DNA of 64,000 nucleotides from Pseudomonas quebecensis (GCF_026410085.1 NZ_CP112866.1:5517001-5581000), one strand, 5' to 3'; positions 36,929 through 48,092 are shown, counted from the stretch's first letter. Notes: a model not told the origin generated them from the sequence alone. Translations and numbers: made by a program.

Positions 36929-37516
36929 TCAGCGCTCCGTGGTTTTGCGGATTTCTTTTTCGTCCATCCATTCGGCCACGCCGCTCTCGACGTCGATCAA
37001 CTGCAGGCTGAATTTGTAGAACACGTCCTTGTAGTCCGAGCTGCGCTTGACGATGGAACTGATGGAGCCTTCCAGACGGTACTGGGCAGCGACCATGTTG
37101 CCGGTCTTGCTGACCGTGGACTTCTTGTACAGGCCGCTCTGGTTCTGCAGCTTGAGCTGGTCGACCTGGCTCTGCATGTCGGTATTGTCGCTGGCGAAGC
37201 GCGCGGTGCCCGTCTTCATCAGTTGGGTCTTGATCGACGTGGTGATCTCGCGGGTATCGATGTACTCGCTGGTCTTGTTCTTCACGTCGTACACCTGCAC
37301 CACCGGGCGACCTCGCAGCACGCCGGACTGCGCCAGGGAGCGGGTCATGCTTTCGGCGATCATCTGCAGGTCGGTGGAGCCGAACTCGTTGGTCACGGTT
37401 TCCACGGCCTTGGTGTCGCCGTAGTTGATGTGCTTGCTGCCGAGTACCGGCGAGGTATTGGCGCAACCGCTGGCCAGGACGGCGACCACGGCGAGCATCG
37501 AGAAGCGTGCAAACAT
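36929..37516 (-). CDS. LpoB-like outer-membrane lipoprotein
   Basis: A 195-residue lipoprotein. The signal peptide MFARFSMLAVVAVLASGC ends with lipobox LASGC (Cys18). The mature domain resembles LpoB/YcfM (GSTDLQMIAESMTRSLAQSG, RPVVQVYDVKNKTSEYIDTR, YRLEGSISSIVKRSSDYK). In E. coli LpoB activates the peptidoglycan synthase PBP1b, whereas P. aeruginosa uses the unrelated LpoP, so another role is likely. I start at 37516 because the 11-codon extension from 37549 spoils the signal peptide. It is the third gene of the cluster. Confidence 0.85.
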   Translation of the reverse strand: MFARFSMLAVVAVLASGCANTSPVLGSKHINYGDTKAVETVTNEFGSTDLQMIAESMTRSLAQSGVLRGRPVVQVYDVKNKTSEYIDTREITTSIKTQLMKTGTARFASDNTDMQSQVDQLKLQNQSGLYKKSTVSKTGNMVAAQYRLEGSISSIVKRSSDYKDVFYKFSLQLIDVESGVAEWMDEKEIRKTTER

Positions 37517-37545
37517 GGGGAAATCTCTCAGAAAGGGTGAGCGGC

Positions 37546-37917
37546 TCAAGGGGTTTTCACTTCAAGACGAAAGTCCGCCGCCTGGGGCAGGTTGGCGATG
37601 GCCGGCAGGAAGGTGGCCTGGTTGGCGTACAGGTTGAGCACTTTCCAGGTCTCTTCGTCGCCTACCGGGAAGCCATCGGCGCCCAGCCAGGCGAAGCGGT
37701 AATACATCGTCTGGTTGCTGCTGGTGATGTTGCTCAGTTGCACTTTGGCAGTCAGGAAGCCGTTCTCGCGCGCGACGCGGATAGCGCCGACGGCGATGCC
37801 CTTGAACTTGCCCATCACTACGATTTTGCTGGCGGCGCTGCCGGGCGCCGGTGGCGGCGGGGTGGCGCAGCCGACGAGCAGGACCAGCGCCAAAGCGCCG
37901 AGGATGAAATGACGCAT
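37546..37917 (-). CDS. DUF1425 lipoprotein (YcfL-like)
   Basis: A 123-residue lipoprotein. The signal peptide MRHFILGALALVLLVGC has lipobox LVGC (Cys17), followed by a Pro/Ala linker. The mature DUF1425 domain is a compact beta fold (VRVARENGFLTAKVQLSNIT-like, YYRFAWLGADGFPVG). In E. coli the ycfL gene precedes lpoB, the same order as here. Function unknown. The start at 37917 is chosen for the signal peptide, and a frame to 38001 overlaps the upstream gene without need. Confidence 0.85.
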   Translation of the reverse strand: MRHFILGALALVLLVGCATPPPPAPGSAASKIVVMGKFKGIAVGAIRVARENGFLTAKVQLSNITSSNQTMYYRFAWLGADGFPVGDEETWKVLNLYANQATFLPAIANLPQAADFRLEVKTP

Positions 37918-37927
37918 AGCGTGCTCC

Positions 37928-39325
37928 TTACGGTTGTTTAAGGGTGGCGATTGCCTGAGGCGTGCTGCTCGGCACGACATGGGCCGCGAGGCCACCGGCA
38001 AACACTTGGTTGCCGACCACGCGCAGAGTGATCACCTGATAGCGCTGATCGGCCTTGACCGTCACCAGCGTGCCGCCCAGCGCGTTGGGCAGGCTGACCT
38101 GGTGCTCGCCGTGCTTGAGGCGCAGGCGCGTCACTTGGGTCATGTCCGGTAAGGTGCGCCAGGTGCGGGTGTCGGCGCCCTCGGTCACGGCCGAAGCGAT
38201 GCCCAGTACCAGGCCCGCCATGGGGTTGGTCTTGTTCAGGTTGTTCTGCGCCACGCCACGGCTGACTGCGCGTACGGTGGTGCGCAGGATGATCCCCGGC
38301 ATGTCGTCACGCAGGGCGCGGCGGGACATGGCGGTGGTGCTGTTGAGCGCGGTGAGGTTCTGTTGCTGGCCGTCGACACCGATCTGAGCGAAGGTGACGG
38401 TGGAGGTGTCGGCCTTAATCACGGGGAACGACAGCGGGGTGATCACCAGGTTGCCGTTGATGGGGATCGGCAACGGCAGGCGGATCGAGTCGCGGGCCGG
38501 CGCCAGACCGCTCTGGACCACAATCAGCACGTCGGTTTCATTCGCGCCCACCTTGGATTTGTCCAGGTCTCGCAAGGCCTGCTCCAGCAGCGGGGTATTG
38601 GGGCGCAGCTCGGCCGCCTTGCGATAACCGGGCGCGGCCAGGTCTTTTTCGCCCAGGGCTTCGTAGACGAAGCCTGCCAGGTAGTGGCTGAACGCACTCT
38701 GGTAGCTGTTTTTCAGGCCGACCACTTCCGGCGCGTTCAGGGCCGCCACCGGGTAGCCATTGAGGTCTTTGAGCTGGGTGGTCACGCCCTGGCGCTCGGC
38801 CTCGTCTTCGCGCTTGAGGTATTCCTTGTCGCGCAGATCGGCGATCACGGCTTCGCGCTCGTGGGTTTTCTTGATCTCGGTGCGGGCGCCGTCGAAGTCG
38901 TTCACCGCCAGCAGGTTCAAAGCCATCTGGGTGGTCAGCATGACTTTTTCGTAGTCGTAGCCTTCGTAGCGGCGCACTTTGTCGTTGGCCAGGAAGCTAC
39001 CGAACTGGGCGAGGTACCTGGCGCTGTCGAACTTGACCGACTCTTCCCATTTGTAGACTTGCAGGTCGGCGCTGCGCCAGGCGGTCTGGCTGCCGGTCAG
39101 GTCGCCCTTGGCGCGCAGCAGCTCACCTTTTTCGAAGAAATACAGCAGGTCTTTGTCTTCGCCGGTGTTGTTCTTCTCCAGCAGAGTCAATGCTGCATCG
39201 ACGTTGCCGGTGGCCAGTTGCTGGTTAGTGGCTTGCAGCTCGGTGTCGTAGCTGCGCAACATCGAACAGCCGGACAGCAAGGTCACCGCCGCGAGCGCAA
39301 GCGGAGTTAAGGCGCGAAATGCCAT
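37928..39325 (-). CDS. COG3014 lipoprotein with TPR-like repeats
   Basis: A 465-residue lipoprotein. The signal peptide MAFRALTPLALAAVTLLSGC carries lipobox LLSGC (Cys20). The N-terminal half is helical and TPR-like (LLYFFEKGELLRAKGDLTGS, YLAGFVYEALGEKDLAAPGY). The C-terminal half is beta-rich, with segments found in COG3014 proteins (RLPLPIPINGNLVITPLSFP). This family travels with DUF1425 and LpoB-like genes in several gamma-proteobacteria. It is the first gene of the cluster, 10 bp before DUF1425. Function unknown, probably outer-membrane assembly. Confidence 0.8.
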   Translation of the reverse strand: MAFRALTPLALAAVTLLSGCSMLRSYDTELQATNQQLATGNVDAALTLLEKNNTGEDKDLLYFFEKGELLRAKGDLTGSQTAWRSADLQVYKWEESVKFDSARYLAQFGSFLANDKVRRYEGYDYEKVMLTTQMALNLLAVNDFDGARTEIKKTHEREAVIADLRDKEYLKREDEAERQGVTTQLKDLNGYPVAALNAPEVVGLKNSYQSAFSHYLAGFVYEALGEKDLAAPGYRKAAELRPNTPLLEQALRDLDKSKVGANETDVLIVVQSGLAPARDSIRLPLPIPINGNLVITPLSFPVIKADTSTVTFAQIGVDGQQQNLTALNSTTAMSRRALRDDMPGIILRTTVRAVSRGVAQNNLNKTNPMAGLVLGIASAVTEGADTRTWRTLPDMTQVTRLRLKHGEHQVSLPNALGGTLVTVKADQRYQVITLRVVGNQVFAGGLAAHVVPSSTPQAIATLKQP

Positions 39326-39591
39326 GCAGATTTCTTCCCTGAAAGTAGTCAGCCAATGTGGTCATTGCGCATAAAAAACGGCAATGACATTCCCTTTCGC
39401 ACTAACAGGGCGCGGCATTATAGGCGCCATAACTGGCAAAACAATGGCTTTTTGCTGCGATGTGCTCCACAGAATGCCACTACTGAACGCGTAAACCGAT
39501 GCGCTCAGGTGTTCCAGGTCACGAACGGCTTGAGTCAAATCCCTTATCGTTAAACAATGTGTTACTTCGTATTTCCCTTTGAGATTCATTC

Positions 39592-41487
39592 ATGACTGCC
39601 CCCCACCGTTTTCTCGCCTGGCTGGTGTTGCCGGCGTTGATGTCGTGCAGCTTCAACCTGTTGGCCGCGACGGCCGAGGGCGCGCCCCAAGCCCTGCATT
39701 TGCTGGACTACATCGGTGCTGATTACTCGCCGACCGTGGACGCGGGCAAGGTGGTGGACACCTCGGAATACCGCGAGCAGGTTGAGTTTCTTGGGGTGTT
39801 GCAAGGTTTGGTGGCGGACTTGCCGGCCAAGCCGGAACGCGCCGAGCTGGTAACGGGCGTCGAAGAACTGCGCGCGGCGGTGACCGCTCGTCAGGACGGT
39901 GCCACCGTTGCCCGTCAGGCCCGGCAGTTGGGCGCCAAGCTGGCGGTGGCCTATGAAGTGAGCCAGGCCCCGGCCATTACGCCTGACCCGACGCGTGGCG
40001 CACCGCTCTACGCCCAGCATTGCTCGGTATGCCACGGCACCGCCGGCGCCGGCGATGGCCCGGCGGGCGTGGGCCTTACACCGCCGCCGGCGAATCTACG
40101 GGATGCCGCGCGGCTGGATCGCCTGAGCCTCTACGCGATCTACAACACCTTGGGCCTGGGCGTCGAAGGTACCGACATGCCGGCGTTCGCCGATCAGTTG
40201 GACGACCGTCAGCGTTGGGACCTGGCCACCTACATCGCCGGGTTTACCGCCGACCCGGCGGCCGCCAAAAGCGAGCAGCCATTCAACCTCGCTGACCTGG
40301 CCCGGCGTACACCCAATGAAGTGCTGGCCGCCGACGGCGCCGTTGCTGCCGCGACCTTCCGCGCTCAGCGCGCGCAGCCGCCACAGGTCAAGCGCGGCCC
40401 GGCGCAGTTGCTCGACTACACCGCGACGACCTTGGACAAAAGCCTCGCCGCGTACCGCAATGGCGATCACGAACAAGCCTACGACCTGTCGGTAGCCGCC
40501 TACCTGGAAGGTTTCGAGCTGGTGGAAAGCTCTCTGGACAACGTCGACGCCAACGTGCGCAAGGACACCGAGAAGGCGTTGATGGCTTATCGACAGTCGT
40601 TGCAGGACGGGCTACCGATCGAGCAAGTGCAACAGCGCCTGGACGTCGCCAAGGCGAAGCTCACCGCGTCGGCCGATTTGCTCGGTGGCGATGGCCTGAG
40701 CTGGTCGTTGAGCTACATCTCCGGTTTGCTGATCCTGCTGCGGGAAGGCCTGGAGGCGATCCTAGTATTGGCGGCGATCCTGGCCTTCCTGCGTAATACC
40801 GGCCAGCAGTCGGCGGTGCGCAGCGTCAACGCGGGCTGGGGTTTGGCGCTGTTGGCCGGTCTGGCTACCTGGGCACTGGCCGCGTATGTGATCGACGTCA
40901 GCGGCGCCCAGCGTGAATTGCTGGAAGGGTGCACGGCGTTGTTCGCCAGCGTGATGGTGCTGTGGCTGGGGGTCTGGATGCACGACCGACGCCACGCAGC
41001 GGCCTGGCAGGACTACATCAAAAGCAGCCTGGTAGGCGGCGGTGGGCGTTTTGGTTTTGCGGTGCTGGCGTTTTTCTCGGTATACCGCGAGCTGTTCGAA
41101 GTGATCCTGTTCTACGAAACCCTATGGCTGCAAGCCGGTCCGGCCGGACATAACGCGGTGCTGGCGGGGGGCGCCACGGCGCTGGTGCTGCTGGTGGGCC
41201 TGGCCTGGGTGATCCTGCGCGGCTCGGCGAAGCTACCGCTGGCGCTGTTCTTCGGTATCAACGCGGCGCTGCTGTGCGCGCTGTCGGTGGTATTCGCCGG
41301 GCATGGCGTCAAGGCATTGCAGGAGGCCGGTGTCTTCGGCACGCGGCCGGTGGCGTTCTTTGACTTCGACTGGCTGGGCATCCACGCCGACGCCTACTCG
41401 CTGAGTGCGCAGGTGGTGGCGATCCTGGCGATTGTGGTGCTGTACGGCCGAAGCCGCCTGGCCGAAAGACGTCGAGTGGCGGTCTAG
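39592..41487 (+). CDS. Cytochrome c-FTR1 iron permease fusion
   Basis: A 631-residue protein joining a periplasmic cytochrome c domain to an FTR1-type iron permease. After a signal peptide (about 1-26) comes a helical region and the haem site CSVCH (Cys144, Cys147, His148). The probable axial Met lies in GTDMPAF. A long linker leads to seven membrane helices with the iron motifs LREGLEAIL (near 384) and YRELFEV (near 499). It may oxidise Fe(II) and import the Fe(III). No Fur box was found upstream. Confidence 0.92.
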   Translation: MTAPHRFLAWLVLPALMSCSFNLLAATAEGAPQALHLLDYIGADYSPTVDAGKVVDTSEYREQVEFLGVLQGLVADLPAKPERAELVTGVEELRAAVTARQDGATVARQARQLGAKLAVAYEVSQAPAITPDPTRGAPLYAQHCSVCHGTAGAGDGPAGVGLTPPPANLRDAARLDRLSLYAIYNTLGLGVEGTDMPAFADQLDDRQRWDLATYIAGFTADPAAAKSEQPFNLADLARRTPNEVLAADGAVAAATFRAQRAQPPQVKRGPAQLLDYTATTLDKSLAAYRNGDHEQAYDLSVAAYLEGFELVESSLDNVDANVRKDTEKALMAYRQSLQDGLPIEQVQQRLDVAKAKLTASADLLGGDGLSWSLSYISGLLILLREGLEAILVLAAILAFLRNTGQQSAVRSVNAGWGLALLAGLATWALAAYVIDVSGAQRELLEGCTALFASVMVLWLGVWMHDRRHAAAWQDYIKSSLVGGGGRFGFAVLAFFSVYRELFEVILFYETLWLQAGPAGHNAVLAGGATALVLLVGLAWVILRGSAKLPLALFFGINAALLCALSVVFAGHGVKALQEAGVFGTRPVAFFDFDWLGIHADAYSLSAQVVAILAIVVLYGRSRLAERRRVAV

Positions 41488-41489
41488 AC

Positions 41490-41945
41490 GTGCGCGTGTG
41501 GATCGATGCCGACGCGTGCCCACGCGCGGCCAAGGACCTGGTGGTGAAGTTCGCCCTCAAGCGCCAGTTCGAAGTGGTGCTGGTAGCCGGGCAGAGCCAG
41601 ATCAAGCCTGGCTTTTCCTGCGTGAAATTGATCGTGGTGCCGAGCGGCCCGGACGCCGCCGATGACTACCTGGTGGAACATGCGGTGCCCGGCGAACTGG
41701 TGATTTGCAGCGACGTACCGCTGGCTGATCGTTTGGTGAAAAAGGGCGTCACGGCGCTGGACCCGCGAGGCAAGGAGTTCAGCCCGGCAAACATGAGCGA
41801 ACGGTTGGCGGTGCGCAACCTGTTCACCGACCTGCGTGAACAGGGCCAGATGGGCGGCGGACCACCGCCCCATGGAGAGAAGGACAAGCAGGCGTTTGCC
41901 AACGCGCTGGATCGTATCCTCACGCAGCTGATGCGTCAGGAGTGA
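41490..41945 (+). CDS. yaiI: YaiI/YqxD family protein (DUF188)
   Basis: A 151-residue cytoplasmic protein of the UPF0178/DUF188 family with a PIN-like nuclease fold. The diagnostic N-terminus is VWIDADACPRAAKDLV, and the acidic SDVPLADRLVKKG and DPRGKEFSPANM follow. Function is unknown, though the acidic residues suggest a metal site. The start is GTG, 2 bp after the FTR1 stop, so the two genes are probably co-transcribed. Confidence 0.9.
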   Translation: MRVWIDADACPRAAKDLVVKFALKRQFEVVLVAGQSQIKPGFSCVKLIVVPSGPDAADDYLVEHAVPGELVICSDVPLADRLVKKGVTALDPRGKEFSPANMSERLAVRNLFTDLREQGQMGGGPPPHGEKDKQAFANALDRILTQLMRQE

Positions 41946-41968
41946 GCAGGCCTGTACCGATCAGGCGC

Positions 41969-42637
41969 TCACTCATCGTTCTCGTGGGTCAACTCCAGCA
42001 CGCGATCCACCAGTTTGTTGATGCCTGACGCCACCTCGCTGATGTTCTTGCCCAGCATATAGGCGGGCGTGCTCACCAGTTTGCGCGCTTTATCCTCGAC
42101 GATGTCTTCTACCGAGCACTCCTGATGGGTAGCGCCCATTTTATTGAGGGCGGCCGATGTATCGGGATCGTTACCGATGGTGCATGTCACGCCCGGCCCA
42201 TAGATCTTCGCGGCCAGGGCCGGCGAGATGCAGATCAGCCCGACGGGCTTGCTCGCCTCGGCAAAGGCCTCCGCCAACGCCAGTACCTGCGGGTTGACGC
42301 TGCAGGCGGTGCCTTCGCTGGCAAAATTCGACAGGTTCTTCGCCGCGCCAAACCCGCCGGGCACGATCAGTGCGTCGAAGTCGTCGACATTGGCCTGGCT
42401 GATGTCCTTCACCTCGCCACGGGCGATGCGCGCCGACTCCACCAGTACATTGCGTGATTCGGGCATTTCTTCGCCGGTCAGGTGATTGATCACATGGTGT
42501 TGGGCGATATCGGGTGCAAAGCATTGGACCTGAGCGCCGCGCTGATCCAGGCGCAGCAGGGTGATCACGCTTTCTTGGATCTCTGCGCCGTCATACACGC
42601 CGCAGCCGGAAAGGATCACTGCAATCTTTTTGCTCAT
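41969..42637 (-). CDS. elbB: Isoprenoid biosynthesis glyoxalase ElbB
   Basis: A 222-residue DJ-1/PfpI-superfamily protein. In E. coli ElbB acts as a glyoxalase and affects isoprenoid yields. The N-terminus KIAVILSGCGVYDGAEIQES and the nucleophile elbow GLICISPALAAK, containing the expected Cys, are typical. FGAAKNLSNFA is conserved too. It converges on yaiI and is divergent from the desaturase-family gene. Confidence 0.9.
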   Translation of the reverse strand: MSKKIAVILSGCGVYDGAEIQESVITLLRLDQRGAQVQCFAPDIAQHHVINHLTGEEMPESRNVLVESARIARGEVKDISQANVDDFDALIVPGGFGAAKNLSNFASEGTACSVNPQVLALAEAFAEASKPVGLICISPALAAKIYGPGVTCTIGNDPDTSAALNKMGATHQECSVEDIVEDKARKLVSTPAYMLGKNISEVASGINKLVDRVLELTHENDE

Positions 42638-42753
42638 GGGCGTTTCTCCTGAGTTCTTGGCGTTAAATGTCTACTAATTTGTAACCTGTTGCCAATGGGA
42701 TCTCACAGCACTGCACCTAATCTTGATGTAACAAAAATAGACCGGACTTGCCC

Positions 42754-43989
42754 ATGGACTTCGTGCCTTACGCGGTACCGTTTTTCATTGCCTTGATCGT
42801 GGTGGAATTGCTCGCCGACCGTTGGCGCGGCCAGCGCAATTACCGGGTGGCGGATGCCATCAACAGTCTGAGCACCGGTGTGCTGTCCACCACCACGGGC
42901 CTGTTGACCAAGGGTGTGGGCGTGTTGACCTATGCCTTTGCCCTTGAGCATCTGGCGCTGCTGGAGTTGCCGGCGCGGAGCCCATGGACGTGGCTGTTCG
43001 CGTTCGTGTTCTATGACTTCTGCTACTACTGGCTGCATCGGCTGGGGCATGAGCGCAACATCCTGTGGGCGGCACACTCGGTGCATCACCAGAGCGAGGA
43101 CTACAACCTCACCACTGCCCTGCGCCAGACCAGCACGGGCTTTTTGCTGAGCTGGATCTTCTACCTGCCCCTGGCTGTGTTCGGTGTGCCGTTGGTGGTG
43201 TTTATCAGCGTGGCGTCGCTCAATCTGCTGTATCAATTCTGGGTGCATACGCGGCATGTGCCCAAGCTGGGTTGGTACGAGTGGTTCTTCGTCACGCCGT
43301 CCAATCATCGGGCCCATCATGCGCAGAATGCTCTCTACATGGATCGCAACTACGGCGGGGTGTTCATTATTTGGGACCGTCTGTTCGGCAGCTTCCAGGA
43401 AGAGGACGAAAACGAACCGGTGATCTTCGGCGTGACCACGCCGCTGGCCAGTTGGAACCCGCTGTGGGCCAACCTGCAGTTCTATGCCCAACTGTGCAGC
43501 GATGCGCGGCGCACGCACAGCCTATGGGACAAGCTACGCATCTGGTTCATGCGTACCGGCTGGCGCCCGGAGGACGTGAAGGCCAAGTACCCGTTGGCCA
43601 AGCCGGACCTGAGCCAGTTCAGCAAGTTCGAGGTGCCGCTGGATGTACGTCAGCAGGTGTACGTGGCCCTGCAATTTGTGGCCTACGCAGGCTTTGGCAG
43701 TTACTTGATGAACGTCGGCCAAGGCCTGCCCACGGCAGCGCTGATCCTGGGCTGGGGCGCGATGGCGCTGGGCTTGTTTGCCTTGGGCGTGGCCCTGGAG
43801 AATCGCCCCTGGGCATTGACGGCCGAGCTGGTGCGCCTGGCGCTGAACGTGCCGCTGGTATGGCTGGCGCCGTTGGTCGGGCTGTGGCCGGCAAGCCCGT
43901 TGGCCTGGCTGGGACTGGCCAGTTACAGCCTGCTCAGCGTGATCGGCCTTTACTGCTGCAGAAGCCGGCTTACTCGACTGGTGTCTTAG
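42754..43989 (+). CDS. Sterol desaturase/fatty acid hydroxylase family protein
   Basis: A 411-residue membrane enzyme with a di-iron histidine cluster. The N-terminal half has helices and the motifs YWLHRLGHERN (HxxxH), HSVHH and NHRAHH, the eight-histidine pattern of the family. The C-terminal third holds extra membrane helices. Family members hydroxylate or desaturate lipids, and the substrate is unknown. I start at ATG 42754 since the earlier TTG at 42748 lacks a better RBS. The 3' end overlaps the converging dedA gene by 20 bp. Confidence 0.88.
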   Translation: MDFVPYAVPFFIALIVVELLADRWRGQRNYRVADAINSLSTGVLSTTTGLLTKGVGVLTYAFALEHLALLELPARSPWTWLFAFVFYDFCYYWLHRLGHERNILWAAHSVHHQSEDYNLTTALRQTSTGFLLSWIFYLPLAVFGVPLVVFISVASLNLLYQFWVHTRHVPKLGWYEWFFVTPSNHRAHHAQNALYMDRNYGGVFIIWDRLFGSFQEEDENEPVIFGVTTPLASWNPLWANLQFYAQLCSDARRTHSLWDKLRIWFMRTGWRPEDVKAKYPLAKPDLSQFSKFEVPLDVRQQVYVALQFVAYAGFGSYLMNVGQGLPTAALILGWGAMALGLFALGVALENRPWALTAELVRLALNVPLVWLAPLVGLWPASPLAWLGLASYSLLSVIGLYCCRSRLTRLVS

Positions 43990-44605
43990 GTTGCTCGCTC
44001 GGCACCGGTTCGGCAGCGCGCTGGGCTTGCGCGTCGGCGCAGGCCTGACGGGCGATACGCGCATTTTTGAAGCGACGGCGCAGCCACAGACCGAAACCCA
44101 GCACCAGCAGCGCGCCCAGCACCCACAGCTCGTACTTCTTGACGCTGCCCAGCATGCCTTCGAGCACCGCGCCAAAATGGTACGCCGCTGCGCCCAGCGC
44201 GGCCGCCCAGATCGCGGCGCCGATGCCGTTGAGGATCAGGTAGCGCAGCGGCGGATAGCCGGACAGCCCGATCGCTACCGGCATCACGGTGCGCAGCCCG
44301 TAGACGAAGCGGAAGCTCAGCACCCAGATGTCCGGGTGCTTACGGATATGTTCGAGTGCCTTGTCACCCATCAATTGCCAGCGCGGTTTGCGCGCCAGCA
44401 GCTTGCGGCCATGCTTGCGCCCCATGTAGTACCAGAGCTGGTCGCCGGCGTAGCTGCCGAAGAAGGCAACGACCACCACCAGATTGATATCCATGTAACC
44501 ACGGAACGCCAGAAAGCCTGCGAGCACCAGAATGGTTTCGCCTTCGAAGAAGGTGCCGAGGAAGAGGGCAAAGTAGCCGAAGTCATGCAGAAATTGTTGA
44601 AGCAT
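43970..44605 (-). CDS. DedA family membrane protein
   Basis: A 211-residue inner-membrane protein. The DedA domain has FLGTFFEGETILVLAGFLA, GDQLWYYMGRKHGRK with the charged residues needed for function, and RFVYGLRTVMPVAIGLSGY. DedA proteins act in lipid carrier flipping and proton-motive homeostasis. The C-terminus is a basic then Pro/Glu tail. The start at 44605 is the first Met before the membrane domain. The frame further upstream (to 44833) overlaps hemB and has no homology support. Confidence 0.9.
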   Translation of the reverse strand: MLQQFLHDFGYFALFLGTFFEGETILVLAGFLAFRGYMDINLVVVVAFFGSYAGDQLWYYMGRKHGRKLLARKPRWQLMGDKALEHIRKHPDIWVLSFRFVYGLRTVMPVAIGLSGYPPLRYLILNGIGAAIWAAALGAAAYHFGAVLEGMLGSVKKYELWVLGALLVLGFGLWLRRRFKNARIARQACADAQAQRAAEPVPSEQPKTPVE

Positions 44606-44791
44606 GGTCTGGGTGCTGGCGAAATGAACGCGCAGCCTACGCCTTCGCGAACATTCATGAAAGTATCGAGATGTGTCACGAAGTGAACAATTCCTACGGA
44701 AACGACGAATGCGACTACAGGTCGCATCGATAAGCACAACTGTCATTCCTTCGTCATAATGGCCGCTTATAACTGCAACGCTCGCCCGTGA

Positions 44792-45826
<1,035 letters not shown>

Positions 45827-45844
45827 CCCTCACAGGAACACTCG

Positions 45845-48067
45845 ATGAATACCGAAGGACTCTCCGAAGTTGCCGTAAAAGACGCCCACCCGGTGGTGGA
45901 GCAAGTCACCGAGACGCCGCCGGAACATGAGCCGCTCGCCCCCGTCGTCGCCGCTGAAGTGCCGGTGCCGGCCCCGGTGGCGCCGGTGGTCAACCTGGAT
46001 GACAGCAGCCTGTACATCCACCGCGAGCTGTCGCAACTGCAATTCAACATCCGCGTGCTGGAGCAGGCGCTGGATGAGTCCTACCCCTTGCTGGAGCGGC
46101 TGAAATTCCTGCTGATCTTCTCCAGCAACTTGGATGAGTTCTTCGAGATCCGCGTCGCCGGCCTCAAGAAACAAATCACCTTCGCCCGTGAACAGGCGGG
46201 TGCCGACGGTTTGCAGCCGCACCAGGCCCTGGCGCGCATCAGTGAGCTGGTCCACGGCCATGTGGATCGCCAATACGCGATCCTCAACGATATTCTGCTG
46301 CCGGAACTGGAAAAACATCAGGTCCGCTTTATCCGTCGCCGGCACTGGACCACCAAGATCAAGACCTGGGTGCGTCGCTACTTCCGCGACGAAATCGCGC
46401 CGATCATCACCCCCATCGGCCTCGACCCCACGCACCCGTTCCCGTTGCTGGTCAACAAGAGCTTGAACTTCATCGTCGAACTGGAAGGCATCGACGCCTT
46501 CGGTCGCGACTCCGGCCTGGCGATCATCCCGGCGCCGCGCTTGCTGCCACGGATCATTAAGGTACCGGAAGAGGTGGGGGGCGCTGGCGACAACTATGTA
46601 TTCCTGTCGTCGATGATCCACGCCCACGCCGATGACCTGTTCCAGGGCATGAAGGTCAAGGGCTGCTACCAGTTCCGCCTGACCCGTAACGCCGACCTGG
46701 CGCTGGATTCCGAAGATGTCGAAGACTTGGCGCGCGCGTTGCGCGGCGAGCTGTTTTCGCGGCGTTACGGCGATGCGGTGCGTCTGGAAGTGGCCGATAC
46801 CTGCCCCAAGCACCTGTCGGACTACCTGCTCAAGCAGTTCAACCTGGGCGAGAGCGAGCTGTACCAGGTCAATGGCCCGGTCAACCTCACGCGCCTGTTC
46901 AGCATCACCGGCCTGGACAGCCACCCGGAGCTGCAATACACGCCATTCACTCCGCAGATCCCCAAGCTGTTGCAAAACAGCGAGAACATTTTCAGCGTGG
47001 TGAGCAAGCAGGACATTCTGCTGCTGCACCCCTTCGAGTCGTTTACGCCGGTGGTCGACCTGCTGCGTCAGGCCGCCAAAGACCCCCATGTATTGGCGGT
47101 GCGTCAGACCCTGTACCGCTCCGGCGCCAATTCGGAAATCGTCGATGCGCTGGTAGACGCCGCGCGTAACGGCAAGGAAGTCACCGCTGTTATCGAACTG
47201 CGTGCGCGGTTCGACGAAGAGTCCAACCTGCAACTGGCCAGCCGCCTGCAGGCCGCAGGCGCGGTGGTGATCTACGGTGTGGTGGGCTTCAAGACCCACG
47301 CCAAGATGATGCTGATTCTGCGTCGCGAGGCCGGTGAAATCGTGCGCTATGCCCACTTGGGTACGGGTAACTACCACGCCGGCAACGCCAAGCTCTACAC
47401 CGACTACAGCCTGCTGACCTCCGACGACGCCTTGTGCGAAGACGTCGGCAAGTTGTTCAGCCAGCTGATCGGCATGGGCAAGACCTTGCGCATGAAAAAG
47501 CTGCTGCATGCGCCGTTTACGCTGAAAAAGGGCATGCTCGACATGATTGCCCGCGAAACCCAGTTCGCCCTCGACGGCAAGCCGGCGCACATCATTGCCA
47601 AGTTCAACTCGCTGACCGACCCGAAAATCATTCGTGCGCTGTACAAGGCCAGTCAATCCGGCGTGCGCATCGACCTGGTGGTGCGTGGCATGTGCTGCCT
47701 GCGTCCGGGGATCGTTGGGGTTTCGCACAACATCCATGTGCGGTCGATCATTGGCCGCTTCCTGGAACACACCCGCGTGTTCTACTTCCTCAACGGCGGC
47801 GAAGAGCAGATGTTCCTCTCCAGCGCCGACTGGATGGAGCGCAACCTCGATAAGCGCGTCGAGACCTGTTTCCCGGTGGAAGGCAAGAAGCTGATCATGC
47901 GGGTCAAGAAGGAGCTGGAAAGTTATCTGACCGATAACACTCACAGCTGGAGCCTACAGTCCGACGGGCGCTATGTGCGCAACACCCCGACCGGCAACCA
48001 GAACCCGCGCAGCGCGCAGGCGACGTTGTTGGAGAAGTTGGGTAGCCCGATTCTGGCGGTGAACTAG
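45845..48067 (+). CDS. ppk: Polyphosphate kinase 1
   Basis: This 740-residue enzyme makes polyphosphate from ATP. The catalytic histidines equivalent to E. coli His435 and His454 are His485 in FKTHAKMML and His504 in [10 protein letters not shown], with the same 19-residue spacing. The first 50 residues are a Pro/Ala/Val/Glu-rich extension. The start follows hemB closely, with CAGGAACAC as weak RBS. ppx lies next to it on the other strand, converging, so synthesis and breakdown genes are adjacent. Confidence 0.97.
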   Translation: MNTEGLSEVAVKDAHPVVEQVTETPPEHEPLAPVVAAEVPVPAPVAPVVNLDDSSLYIHRELSQLQFNIRVLEQALDESYPLLERLKFLLIFSSNLDEFFEIRVAGLKKQITFAREQAGADGLQPHQALARISELVHGHVDRQYAILNDILLPELEKHQVRFIRRRHWTTKIKTWVRRYFRDEIAPIITPIGLDPTHPFPLLVNKSLNFIVELEGIDAFGRDSGLAIIPAPRLLPRIIKVPEEVGGAGDNYVFLSSMIHAHADDLFQGMKVKGCYQFRLTRNADLALDSEDVEDLARALRGELFSRRYGDAVRLEVADTCPKHLSDYLLKQFNLGESELYQVNGPVNLTRLFSITGLDSHPELQYTPFTPQIPKLLQNSENIFSVVSKQDILLLHPFESFTPVVDLLRQAAKDPHVLAVRQTLYRSGANSEIVDALVDAARNGKEVTAVIELRARFDEESNLQLASRLQAAGAVVIYGVVGFKTHAKMMLILRREAGEIVRYAHLGTGNYHAGNAKLYTDYSLLTSDDALCEDVGKLFSQLIGMGKTLRMKKLLHAPFTLKKGMLDMIARETQFALDGKPAHIIAKFNSLTDPKIIRALYKASQSGVRIDLVVRGMCCLRPGIVGVSHNIHVRSIIGRFLEHTRVFYFLNGGEEQMFLSSADWMERNLDKRVETCFPVEGKKLIMRVKKELESYLTDNTHSWSLQSDGRYVRNTPTGNQNPRSAQATLLEKLGSPILAVN

Positions 48068-48092
48068 CAGACAATACGGTCTGAAAATGAGG

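Noticed and set aside
39326..39591. Fur box in front of the cytochrome c-FTR1 gene
   Set aside because: No 19-bp GATAATGATAATCATTATC-like word could be found with acceptable mismatch.
45830..47944. A 704-codon minus-strand frame opposite ppk
   Set aside because: It mirrors ppk codons, has no recognisable domain, and ppk has conserved catalytic histidines.
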